Assembly: GCA_019246495.1 (NCBI GenBank)
Contig: JAFAQI010000335.1
Coordinates: 1 to 12,037, forward strand
Origin: Frankiales bacterium
GTDB taxonomy: Bacteria > Actinomycetota > Actinomycetes > JAFAQI01
Direction of reading: 5' to 3'
DNA length: 12,037 bases
Under the pieces are notes generated by a model. It had not been told where the DNA came from, did no database searches, and worked only from the letters and a program-made list of their open reading frames with translations. A program made the position numbers and the translations under genes. Below are positions 1 through 7,113 of this stretch, in pieces (the first letter of the stretch is position 1; each line of letters opens with the position of its first letter).

Positions 1-2186
1 GGGTTGTCGGTCCAGTTGTCGCCGCCGACCCAGCGGAACTGCGTGACGTCGAAGCGGTGCACGTCCCACGGCTGCGCGAGCACCTTCGCCGGGCCGGCGC
101 TGTCCGGGATCTGTGCGGTCCATCCGTCGTAGTAGGCGGCGGACAGCCGGCCGAGCAGCGTCGCTTCGGCGGTCTGCCGGGCCTCGTCCGCTCCCGTCAC
201 CGGTGCGCCGGGCAGGAGATCGAGCGGGCGGCCGCACTTCAGCGTCGCGGCCATGGCCACGAGGTCGGTGACCATGTAGTCGGCGGTATGCGGGCCGTAC
301 GACGTCAGCGCCTTGCGGTAGGCGTCGCGGGCTTGGTACTCGCGGTAGGACACCGTGTAGCCGTCGTAGTCACCGGTGTGCCCGAGACCGACGGTGACGG
401 CGTAGCCACGGCAGCCGCGGTAGGCGCCGGAGCCGAGCTCGGTGTGGGTGAAGTTGCCCTTGATCGCGGCGAGATCGGTCGGCTCGCTGCCGGCCTGCGC
501 GACATAAGAGGGGTCGTCCCAGCCGGCCGCGTCGTTGTTGACCTCGGCAACCATGTGCGCGACGGCGGTTGCGGGGACCTTCAGCCGGCTGGCGCCCCAG
601 CGGTCGCGCGGGTCGGGACACGACCACTGCCCGGCCGTCGACTTGACGCATGGCTGCACGTGCATGCCCGGCCAGCCCTCGGCGACCGCGGCCGGCTTGG
701 TGTAGTCGAAGCCGAGCCACATGTCGCCGGTACGGCGGTCGGTGCGGCTCTCGAGGTTCTTGACGAGGTCGCTCTGGGCCTCGCACGAGCAGGACGCCAG
801 CAGCGTGTCGCCGATGCGCACGGCTTGCAGCTTGATGCGCGCGTTCTCCTCGACGGTGCCGAACGATGTCGCGTCGTAGTTGTCGGGCAGCGGCGCACCC
901 GCGGCCTTGAGCTGAGCGGCGAGCTGCGGCGAGAGCGGCAGGGTGACGCCGGTGTTGTCGCCGGACCGCGCGCAGTCGGGAAGGCCGGCGGCGGGGACAC
1001 CCGGGTCGCCGCCCGCGGTCGGACCGGTCCGGCAGTTGCCGACGCTCGGGTAGGGGTGGGAGAGCGGACCGCCGACCCACTGAGTGAGCATCCGGACGGT
1101 GACGTCACTTGCCGGCCGCGACTGCACCGCGACCCCGTCGGACGCGCCACCGATCGCGCGCCACGCCTGGATCACTCGCTCGGCGAGGACGTGCGTGCCG
1201 CGTTCGGCCTGCGCGTAGCCCATGTGACCGAAGATCTCGGGAAACGCCTGCCCGTGGTCGCGTTCCTGGCGCGGGTTCGCGTACTCGTAGGGACCTTCGG
1301 CCGAGCCGACCGAGCCCTGACTGAATACGACGGGCGCGCCGGTCGCCCGGTCGACGAAGCGCTGGAACGGTGCGAGCCAGTCGGCGCTGATGAGGTCGTA
1401 GCCGTCGAGTGACTCGCCGTGCTGCGCGTAGTTGACGTAGGTCGCGAGCGGCTTCGGCCGCTCCGGGTCGGTCATGTTGTCGAAGCGGAGCACGGTGACG
1501 CCGTGGTCGTTGTCCCACAACGGATATCCGGTCGGCGTGCCGTCCTCGTTGACGTCGCTGCCGGCGATGTTGCCCTGGAAGCCGGCGAACTGGACCGTGG
1601 CCGCGCCGACGCGAGCAGGTACGAGATGGCGCTCGGCCTGCTCGATCGCGGACGCCATCTGCCGTGCCTGGTACTCGAACATGCGCAGGTCCATGACGTC
1701 CTGGAACAGCCAGACACCTGCGGCAGGAGTCGAGTAATAGGGGGAGTTGTGGTCGTGCGTGGCCGACATCAGGATGTGGTCGAAGGTGACGTGGCTGCCG
1801 TCGGCCGCGAGGAGCTGCGCAACGCGGCGGGTGAGCATGTCCTGCGCGAGGTAGTTGTCGACCTTCACGAGCGCGACGGGCGGGTCGCCCTTGCCGTCTT
1901 CGAGGACGATCGCGCGGATGGACAGCCGGGAGGCTACGCCGTAGGACGCGGCGTCCTTCACGTGTTGAAGGTTGGGGTCCCACTCCGAGCTGAGGTCGGT
2001 GGGGTTCTGCGTGGAGGCGTACTGGCCGGCGCCCGAGCCGACGTGCCAGGTTCCGTCCGCGACGCCGACGCCCGCGCGCAGGCCGTGCCAGGCCGGGTGC
2101 GCGGTCGAGCCGGCGGTCGCCGCCGAGGTGACGGCCCCGGTCGCGAGCATGGCCCCCGCGACGGCGGCGAGCAGCAGTCGCTTCAT
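1..2186 (-). CDS. Secreted neutral/alkaline ceramidase-superfamily hydrolase, 3' end cut by window edge
   Basis: An open frame of 728 codons reads from ATG at 2186 leftward to the window edge with no stop, so the C-terminus is missing. The N-terminus (MKRLLLAAVAGAMLATG...) is a Sec-type signal peptide ending near residue 25, so the product should be exported. Signatures of the neutral/alkaline non-lysosomal ceramidase family are visible in order: SATHDHNSP (H144, H146), NYAQHGES (H256), CSCEAQSDL (E469) and GDYDGYTVSYREY (Y610). These match the four zinc-ligand positions described for the Pseudomonas enzyme. The nucleophile region, normally NxGDVSPN, reads SVGSAEG (292-298), so the catalytic serine is not clearly conserved. 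The family hydrolyses the ceramide amide bond; the substrate here is unknown. An AGGAG ribosome site lies 10 nt upstream (2197-2201). The gene is divergent from the paralog at 2391. Family is secure, exact activity is not. Confidence 0.85.
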   Translation of the reverse strand, partial: MKRLLLAAVAGAMLATGAVTSAATAGSTAHPAWHGLRAGVGVADGTWHVGSGAGQYASTQNPTDLSSEWDPNLQHVKDAASYGVASRLSIRAIVLEDGKGDPPVALVKVDNYLAQDMLTRRVAQLLAADGSHVTFDHILMSATHDHNSPYYSTPAAGVWLFQDVMDLRMFEYQARQMASAIEQAERHLVPARVGAATVQFAGFQGNIAGSDVNEDGTPTGYPLWDNDHGVTVLRFDNMTDPERPKPLATYVNYAQHGESLDGYDLISADWLAPFQRFVDRATGAPVVFSQGSVGSAEGPYEYANPRQERDHGQAFPEIFGHMGYAQAERGTHVLAERVIQAWRAIGGASDGVAVQSRPASDVTVRMLTQWVGGPLSHPYPSVGNCRTGPTAGGDPGVPAAGLPDCARSGDNTGVTLPLSPQLAAQLKAAGAPLPDNYDATSFGTVEENARIKLQAVRIGDTLLASCSCEAQSDLVKNLESRTDRRTGDMWLGFDYTKPAAVAEGWPGMHVQPCVKSTAGQWSCPDPRDRWGASRLKVPATAVAHMVAEVNNDAAGWDDPSYVAQAGSEPTDLAAIKGNFTHTELGSGAYRGCRGYAVTVGLGHTGDYDGYTVSYREYQARDAYRKALTSYGPHTADYMVTDLVAMAATLKCGRPLDLLPGAPVTGADEARQTAEATLLGRLSAAYYDGWTAQIPDSAGPAKVLAQPWDVHRFDVTQFRWVGGDNWTDN

Positions 2187-2286
2187 GCGGCTGGTTCTCC
2201 TCTCGGCGGTCACCGGTGCAACGAAGGTGTTCGCCCGGAGAAACGGCCTCCCTGCGGATCCGGCGCCTCAAAGCCGGGGCGGCCGG

Positions 2287-2304
2287 TTCGTGACGGATCA
2301 CGAA
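2287..2304. promoter_or_regulatory. 18-bp operator-like palindrome in the divergent ceramidase-like spacer
   Basis: TTCGTGA and TCACGAA form a perfect 7-bp inverted repeat around a 4-nt centre (CGGA). The site lies in the 204-bp spacer (2187-2390) between two divergent genes, about 100 bp from the left start and 87 bp from the right start. This size and symmetry suit a dimeric repressor such as a TetR, GntR or LacI type. No regulator gene is visible in the window. The rest of the spacer shows no convincing -35/-10 pair on either strand. Confidence 0.4.
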
Positions 2305-2379
2305 GTCGCGGCCCGAAGTGTTCCGGTTTCCCGGCAGGATCGTTAGCGGGGTGAGGCGAACGCTTCTGTGACGCCGCCC

Positions 2380-2386
2380 AAGGAGG
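2380..2386 (+). promoter_or_regulatory. Strong Shine-Dalgarno that fixes the GTG start at 2391
   Basis: AAGGAGG is an almost perfect anti-16S match, followed by 4 nt (TCCC) and then GTG. The encoded protein begins with a signal peptide from this codon, which supports the start. Confidence 0.75.
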
Positions 2387-2390
2387 TCCC

Positions 2391-4064
2391 GTGCGCCGCA
2401 CCGCCATCCTCACCGTCGCGACCCTTGCCGCAGCAGCGGCGGTCCCGGCGGCTCTCGCCGCGCGTCGGCACGGCCCGCGCGGTGCGGTCTACCTCGTCGG
2501 CGGTGGGGTGGAGTCGATCAACCCGACCAAGGCGATGCTCGCCAACCACGACTTCTTCCTCGGCGGCTACGGGTTCGGGTCGGGGCGCGTCGGCAACGTC
2601 GTGGCGGTCCCCGGGGCCACCGACGCGCTCGGCAACCGCTACGCCGTCGGGGTCCTGGGCGACGGCGCGCACTCGCGGGCCTTTGCGGTGAGCGATCGTC
2701 GGCACACGGTCGTCTTCTCGCAGATCGAGACGCAGGGCTACTTCGCGGCCTACAAGCAGGGTCCGTTCGGGCTCATCGACATCCGCCGGGACGCGGCCGC
2801 GCAGATCGCGGCGCTCGCGGCAAAGCACGCCGGCGCTCCGGCTCCGACCGCCTCGGAGATCGTCGTCGACTCGGACCACAGTCACGGCGGGCCGGACACG
2901 GTCGGCGTCTGGGGCGGCGTGCCCACGTCGTACCTGAAGCTCGTTCACGACCGCACGGTCGCGGCCATCGTGGACGCGTGGCGGTCGATGCGGCCGGCGA
3001 CGTTGTCCTATGGCGTTGCGCACGCGGGCGTCAACGGCGAGGCGAAGTATCCGCCGACCGACGGCCAGGACTGGATCCTGTCCAACCAGTTCAGTGACGA
3101 CCCGAACAACCAGACGATGGACGACGAGGTCCGCGTTTTGCAGGCGCGTGACCCGAAGTCCGGTCGCGTGCTCGACACCTACGTCAACTACGCGTCGCAC
3201 CCGACTGTTCTCGGCTCGAGCAATCGCCGGGTGACCGGTGACTACGTCGGCCGGCTCGACCGGGCGATGCAGCGCTCGCTTGGTGGCTTCGCGATGGATC
3301 AGGTCGCGACGCTCGGCCGGGAGCAACCTGCCGACCGCGGTTGTCCGTCGATGCCCAAGGCGGACGACAGCAATCCGACGAAGGCACTGTGTGCGCTGGA
3401 CGACTACGCGGGGCGCGTGCTGCGCAAGGTGAAGGAAGCGCTCGCAGTGGCTCGCCCGTTGACGGGCAAGCCCGTTGTCGCCATGAACAGTTACCTGCTC
3501 GCCGACCCGGCGACGTCACCGGTGCTGGCGGGGCTCGTCTACGCCGGACAGGTGGTTGGCGCTCCGGCAGGCCGTGCGCCGAACGCGCCGTGGTACACGG
3601 GCAACGTCATCGGGACGACGTACTTCGTCGGGCGGATCGGCGACGTGCTCGTCACCGGCGGGCCGGGCGAGATGTATGCGCAGATCTGGCAGAAGGTGCG
3701 GGACACAGTCAAGGGCATGCGCGGCTACATCAACGTCGGCACGGCCGGCGACTTCCTCGGCTATCTCATCGCACCGCTCGAGGCTTATCCCGAGCCGGTG
3801 AAACGTTCGTTCCTCAGCGGCAACAACGTGCCGAGCCCGGTCGACAACGACAACTACTTCTTCAACGTCTCGCACACTTTCGGTGAGCGGTTGACGTGTG
3901 ACTTCCTGCGCGGCGCGGGCGACATCCTCGCGCACGACGCGCAGAAGTACTGGTCCACCTATGACCGGTGCCCGGCCTTCACCAGCGACCTGATGCTGCC
4001 GCCGGGACAGGACACGACGTTCCCCGCGCAGCCGGACCTGTCGAGCGTGCTTCCGCACATGTGA
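2391..4064 (+). CDS. Secreted neutral/alkaline ceramidase-superfamily hydrolase (paralog)
   Basis: 557 residues starting at GTG after a strong ribosome site. Residues 1-24 (MRRTAILTVATLAAAAAVPA...) form a signal peptide, so an exported enzyme is expected. The ceramidase-family frame is clear: SDHSHGGPD (H163, H165), NYASHPT (H270), TGGPGEMY (E427) and GDFLGYLIAP (Y458). These correspond to the family's zinc ligands. The segment aligned with the NxGDVSPN nucleophile motif reads TLGREQP (307-313), with Gln where the catalytic Ser should be. It may therefore use different chemistry, act on another amide, or be inactive. At 557 residues it is shorter than the divergent neighbour (over 728). The two share motifs but little continuous identity by eye, so the duplication is old. 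Transcription ends at the hairpin at 4069-4118. Alternative annotation: 'hypothetical, ceramidase-like'. Confidence 0.85.
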   Translation: MRRTAILTVATLAAAAAVPAALAARRHGPRGAVYLVGGGVESINPTKAMLANHDFFLGGYGFGSGRVGNVVAVPGATDALGNRYAVGVLGDGAHSRAFAVSDRRHTVVFSQIETQGYFAAYKQGPFGLIDIRRDAAAQIAALAAKHAGAPAPTASEIVVDSDHSHGGPDTVGVWGGVPTSYLKLVHDRTVAAIVDAWRSMRPATLSYGVAHAGVNGEAKYPPTDGQDWILSNQFSDDPNNQTMDDEVRVLQARDPKSGRVLDTYVNYASHPTVLGSSNRRVTGDYVGRLDRAMQRSLGGFAMDQVATLGREQPADRGCPSMPKADDSNPTKALCALDDYAGRVLRKVKEALAVARPLTGKPVVAMNSYLLADPATSPVLAGLVYAGQVVGAPAGRAPNAPWYTGNVIGTTYFVGRIGDVLVTGGPGEMYAQIWQKVRDTVKGMRGYINVGTAGDFLGYLIAPLEAYPEPVKRSFLSGNNVPSPVDNDNYFFNVSHTFGERLTCDFLRGAGDILAHDAQKYWSTYDRCPAFTSDLMLPPGQDTTFPAQPDLSSVLPHM

Positions 4065-4068
4065 CGCC

Positions 4069-4118
4069 GACTTGTCACAACGTCGCGGTGCTATGGCCCC
4101 GCGACGTTCTGACAAGTC
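4069..4118. terminator. Bidirectional terminator-like hairpin between convergent genes
   Basis: Two 20-nt arms (4069-4088 and 4099-4118) are complementary except for one C/C mismatch, around a 10-nt loop. It begins 4 nt after the stop codon of the plus-strand ceramidase-like gene and ends 1 nt before the stop codon of the minus-strand aidB-like gene. It can therefore serve both strands. No U-tract follows on either side, as is common for hairpin terminators in high-GC actinobacteria. Confidence 0.8.
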
Positions 4119-4119
4119 A

Positions 4120-5778
4120 TCAAGCGACCTTCGGTGTCGCGCGTTCGACGATTGCTCGCGCGTCGACTCCGGTCGGCAGCGTCCCGAACGCGTGGCCCCA
4201 GTCGCCGCCGAGACGAGATGCACAGAACGCGTCGGCGACCGCCGGGGGAGCGAACCGCACGAGCAGTGAGCCCTGCAGCGCGAGCGCCATGCGCTCGACG
4301 AGCCGGCGTGCACGCACCTCGATCTCGGACGTGTCGGTGAGCTCGTTCCGCAACGCCGCGACAGCTGCGTCGAGTCGCGCGTCGGAGCCCGCGGCGAGAG
4401 TGAGCTCGTCGAGAAATGCCTCGAGCGCCTGAGGCTCCCGGCCGAGTGCGCGGAGCACGTCGAGTGCGTTGACGTTGCCGGAGCCCTCCCAGATCGAGTT
4501 GAGCGGGGCCTCGCGATAGAGCCTCGCCATCGGGAAGTCCTCGACGTAGCCGTTGCCGCCGAGGCATTCGAGAGCCTCGGCCGCGAGCGCCGGGCCGCGC
4601 TTGCAGACCCAATACTTGCCGACGGCAAGTCCGAGCCGGCGGAACGCGGCCTCGCGCGGGTCGCTCGGTGCTGCGTCGGTGGCCGCGGCCAGCCGCAGCA
4701 TCAACGTCGTCGCTGCTTCGGACTCGACCGCGAGGTCAGCCAGGACATGACGCATGAGCGGCTTGTCGACGAGGTAGCCGCCGAAGGCCTGGCGGTGCCG
4801 GGCGTGGTGCGTGGCCTGTGACACACACGCGCGCATCAGTGCGGCTGATCCGATGACGCAGTCGAGCCGCGTCATCATCACCATCTCGATGATCGTGCGG
4901 ACGCCGCGTCCCTCGTCGCCGAGTCGCCACGCGACGGTGTCCTCGAACTCCGGTTCGCTCGACGCGTTGGACCGGTTGCCGAGCTTGTCCTTCAGTCGCT
5001 GGATGCGGAACGTGTTGCGGGTGCCGTCCGGAAGGATGCGTGGCACGAGGAAGCAGGTGAGCGCGCCGTCTTCGGCTCGCTGTCCCGGCTGCACGACCTG
5101 CGCGAGGACGAGGAACACGTCGCACATCGGCGCGGACGTGAACCACTTGTGGCCGGTGAGCCGGTAGGTGCCGTCGGCGTTCGCGACGGCCACCGTCGTG
5201 TTGGTGCGTACGTCGGAGCCGCCCTGCTTCTCCGTCATGCCCATGCCGGCGAGGCAGCCGGACTTCTCCTGCGGCGGGCGCAGGCCGGGGTCGTACGAGT
5301 AGGACATCAGTCGCGGCACCCACTCGTCCGCAAGAGCCTGGTCGACGCGCAGCGCCGGCACCGCGGCATGGGTCATCGATACCGGGCAGCCGTGCCCGCC
5401 CTCGACCTGTGACCAGACCATGAAGCCCGTGGCGCGCACTAGTTGCGCCGCCGAGTCGTCCTCGACCCAGGACGAGGCGTGCAGGCCGTGACCGATCGCG
5501 ACCGTCATGAGCTCGTGCCAGGCCGGGTGGAACTCGACCTCGTCGATGCGGTTGCCGTATCGGTCGACCGTACGGAGCTTCGGCGGGTAGTCGTTGGCCA
5601 GCCGGCCCCATTCCAGTGACTTTTCCTCGCCGGCGAGCCGGCCCAGCGCGCTCAACCGCTCGGCCGCGGCCCCCGCGCCGTAGCGGGAGATCCCCTCGAC
5701 GAGGGTGGTGTCGGAGGAGAACACGTCGTAACCGGTCAGCGGCGGCGGCTGGTTGCGGACATCATGCGTCGGCGCCAT
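4120..5778 (-). CDS. aidB: AidB-type acyl-CoA dehydrogenase (DNA alkylation response family)
   Basis: 552 residues from ATG at 5778, close to the 541 of E. coli AidB. The start MAPTHDVRNQPPPLTGYDVF has the typical AidB THDVxNQPPPL opening, so I prefer it to an in-frame GTG at 5835. Other AidB hallmarks are GMGMTEKQGGSDV (MTEK at 181-184), LTGHKWFTSAPMCD, ECLGGNGYVEDF (E404) and LYREAPLNSIWEGSGN just after it. The fold is FAD-containing acyl-CoA dehydrogenase: N-terminal helical domain, beta domain, C-terminal helical domain, then the AidB-specific tail. E. coli AidB is induced by alkylating agents, binds DNA and has weak isovaleryl-CoA dehydrogenase activity; whether this holds here is inference. 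No ribosome site precedes the ATG, so a leaderless or short-leader mRNA is possible. No ada or alkB gene is nearby. Divergent from the YihY-family gene. Confidence 0.88.
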   Translation of the reverse strand: MAPTHDVRNQPPPLTGYDVFSSDTTLVEGISRYGAGAAAERLSALGRLAGEEKSLEWGRLANDYPPKLRTVDRYGNRIDEVEFHPAWHELMTVAIGHGLHASSWVEDDSAAQLVRATGFMVWSQVEGGHGCPVSMTHAAVPALRVDQALADEWVPRLMSYSYDPGLRPPQEKSGCLAGMGMTEKQGGSDVRTNTTVAVANADGTYRLTGHKWFTSAPMCDVFLVLAQVVQPGQRAEDGALTCFLVPRILPDGTRNTFRIQRLKDKLGNRSNASSEPEFEDTVAWRLGDEGRGVRTIIEMVMMTRLDCVIGSAALMRACVSQATHHARHRQAFGGYLVDKPLMRHVLADLAVESEAATTLMLRLAAATDAAPSDPREAAFRRLGLAVGKYWVCKRGPALAAEALECLGGNGYVEDFPMARLYREAPLNSIWEGSGNVNALDVLRALGREPQALEAFLDELTLAAGSDARLDAAVAALRNELTDTSEIEVRARRLVERMALALQGSLLVRFAPPAVADAFCASRLGGDWGHAFGTLPTGVDARAIVERATPKVA

Positions 5779-5815
5779 GCCGACGAGTGTGACATTGCGT
5801 CGGGCTCCTACGCCG

Positions 5816-5830
5816 TACCGTTGCCTAGTG
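5816..5830 (+). promoter_or_regulatory. Candidate leaderless promoter -10 of the YihY-family gene
   Basis: TACCGT (5816-5821) matches the actinobacterial TANNNT -10 pattern and sits 6 nt before GTG at 5828. In leaderless genes that spacing puts the transcription start at or next to the start codon. A weak TTGCGT (5795-5800) lies 15 nt further upstream. There is no Shine-Dalgarno. The same TACSGT-N6-GTG layout occurs before the ureohydrolase gene. Confidence 0.45.
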
Positions 5831-6784
5831 GTCACCGTCGTCGGCGAGTCCGACCGCGCGCTGGAACGTCCGCGGCGCGGCCGGCTCCGTGTGGCGGGGA
5901 GCCTGCTCGGTGCGACGGCGCGAAAGGCGTGGCAGGACCGGGTGCTGGGCCTTGCCGCGGAGGCCGGCTTCTGGCAGCTGCTGTCGTTGCCGTCGCTGCT
6001 GCTCGGTGTCCTCGGCCTGGTCGGCTACTTCAGTGGTGCGCTCGGGCCCGACACCGTGCACGACCTCGAGAACTCGTTGGTGCGCGGGCTCAAGCACGTG
6101 ATCGTGCCCAGCGCGGTCGACTCGACGGTCCGGCCGGCGCTGCACCGAATTCTCGTCGGCGGCCGTGCCGACGTCGTGTCGATCAGCTTCGTGGTGTCGC
6201 TGTGGACCGGGTCGTCGGCCATGACGACGTATGTCAACACGATCACGATCGCCTACGGGTTGCGCGCGCACCGGAACGCGTTGCGCAGCCGGCTGCTCGC
6301 GCTCTGGCTCTACGTCGGCTTCGTCGTCATCGGTGTCGTGCTGCTCCCGCTGCTGGTGCTGGGGCCGTCATTGTTCGTGCGGCTGTTTCCGCAGCGCTGG
6401 CACGGCGTCGTGCACACCGTGACGGTGATCGGCTACTGGCCGTTCGTCGCGGTCGTCAGCCTCGCCGTGCTCACCTCGCTCTACCACCTTGCCGTTCCGG
6501 TGCGTACGCCGTGGCGGCGTGCCGTGCCTGGGGCACTGCTTGCGCTTGCGTTCTGGTTGGTCGGATCGGTGATCCTCCGTGACTGGCTGGCGTGGGCGTT
6601 CCGATCGACCGCGACGTACGGCCCGCTGTCAGCACCGGTCGCTGTGCTGCTGTTCCTCTACCTCACTGCGTTGGCCATCCTCATCGGCGCTGAGCTGAAC
6701 GCGTCGATCGACCACCTGTGGCCGCTGCAGGCGACTGAACGCGCCCGACGCGAGGAGGAACAGGCCGCCGCAGCTACGACGTGA
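5828..6784 (+). CDS. YihY/BrkB-family integral membrane protein
   Basis: 318 residues with about six hydrophobic membrane segments: near residues 47-68 (FWQLLSLPSLLLGVLGLVGYF), 120-145 (ending TTYVNTITIAYG), 155-185, 195-222, 230-255 and 265-292. Family-like features include the segment around SLWTGSSAMTTYVNTITIAYG and the final helix LLFLYLTALAILIGAELNA. The family was once called ribonuclease BN or virulence factor BrkB; its molecular function is unsettled and the RNase label is obsolete. I start at GTG 5828 because an upstream frame to 5753 would overlap the start of the divergent aidB-like gene and has no family-like sequence. A basic N-terminus precedes helix 1, and the C-terminus is charged and acidic (RARREEEQ). 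The small membrane protein follows after 46 nt, probably in the same transcript. Confidence 0.85.
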   Translation: MVTVVGESDRALERPRRGRLRVAGSLLGATARKAWQDRVLGLAAEAGFWQLLSLPSLLLGVLGLVGYFSGALGPDTVHDLENSLVRGLKHVIVPSAVDSTVRPALHRILVGGRADVVSISFVVSLWTGSSAMTTYVNTITIAYGLRAHRNALRSRLLALWLYVGFVVIGVVLLPLLVLGPSLFVRLFPQRWHGVVHTVTVIGYWPFVAVVSLAVLTSLYHLAVPVRTPWRRAVPGALLALAFWLVGSVILRDWLAWAFRSTATYGPLSAPVAVLLFLYLTALAILIGAELNASIDHLWPLQATERARREEEQAAAATT

Positions 6785-6818
6785 CGGACTGGCATGCTTG
6801 ACCGCGGAATCGGCGTAC

Positions 6819-6826
6819 GGAGGAGG
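6819..6826 (+). promoter_or_regulatory. Shine-Dalgarno deciding the GTG start at 6831
   Basis: GGAGGAGG lies 4 nt before GTG 6831. This favours that codon over an ATG-like start 11 codons upstream, which would place the ribosome site inside the coding region. Confidence 0.65.
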
Positions 6827-6830
6827 ACAC

Positions 6831-7073
6831 GTGGCGGGCAACACCGGTGGGCACGGCGCATCGACGCGCTCCTGGTTGGCGAGCATCGTCATCGTCGCCG
6901 GCTTCACGCTCGGCGGAGTTGCGCTGATCGTGTGGAACTGGCCGCTGTTCTGGGTCGGCGTCGGCATCACGGTGCTGGGCGTGGTTGCCGCGGGCCTCGT
7001 CGACATCATGGGCGACGTCACCGAGTACGGCGGCTCCGGTGCCGGAGGCGACCCGGAAGCAACGACCGGCTGA
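6831..7073 (+). CDS. Small two-helix membrane protein of the actinobacterial HGxxxxxW type
   Basis: 80 residues from GTG 6831, behind a strong ribosome site. The N-terminus has GGHGASTRSWLAS, followed by two hydrophobic segments: about 17-37 (ASIVIVAGFTLGGVALIVW) and 40-60 (PLFWVGVGITVLGVVAAGLV), then a short polar tail (IMGDVTEYGGSG). This resembles a family of small actinobacterial membrane proteins carrying an HGxxPAAW-type motif. In many genomes these sit beside tryptophan biosynthesis genes; here the neighbour is a YihY-family protein 46 nt upstream instead. The Pro of the motif is not present. The function is unknown. The assignment rests on the HG...W motif, size and helix arrangement, without a database search. 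Confidence 0.7.
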   Translation: MAGNTGGHGASTRSWLASIVIVAGFTLGGVALIVWNWPLFWVGVGITVLGVVAAGLVDIMGDVTEYGGSGAGGDPEATTG

Positions 7074-7113
7074 ACCGGCCGGTTCCGCTGCTTCTGGCTA
7101 GCTCAGCTGAGCT
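7072..7113. terminator. Two palindromes between convergent genes, weak terminator candidates
   Basis: GAACCGGCCGGTTC (7072-7085) overlaps the stop codon of the small membrane protein. AGCTCAGCTGAGCT (7100-7113) overlaps the stop codon of the response regulator on the other strand. Both are perfect 14-bp palindromes without a loop. An alternative hairpin pairs ACCGGC (7065-7070) with GCCGGT (7078-7083). Their placement at two convergent stop codons suggests a role in 3'-end formation, but neither has a U-tract. Confidence 0.4.

Noticed and set aside
1105..2301. 398-codon minus-strand frame overlapping the left ceramidase-like gene in another phase
   Set aside because: Arg-rich low-complexity translation, no domain; the neighbouring phase has the real protein.
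57..2354. Long plus-strand open frames opposite the left ceramidase-like gene
   Set aside because: They are Arg/Gly/Val-rich with no recognisable motifs, and the opposite strand carries a signal peptide and family motifs in one unbroken frame. They are side effects of high GC.
2343..3326. Minus-strand 327-codon frame opposite the right ceramidase-like gene
   Set aside because: No motifs and unusual Arg/Val composition; the plus strand has all family signatures.
5753..5827. Upstream start for the YihY-family protein
   Set aside because: It would overlap the first codons of the divergent AidB-like gene and adds no family-like sequence.
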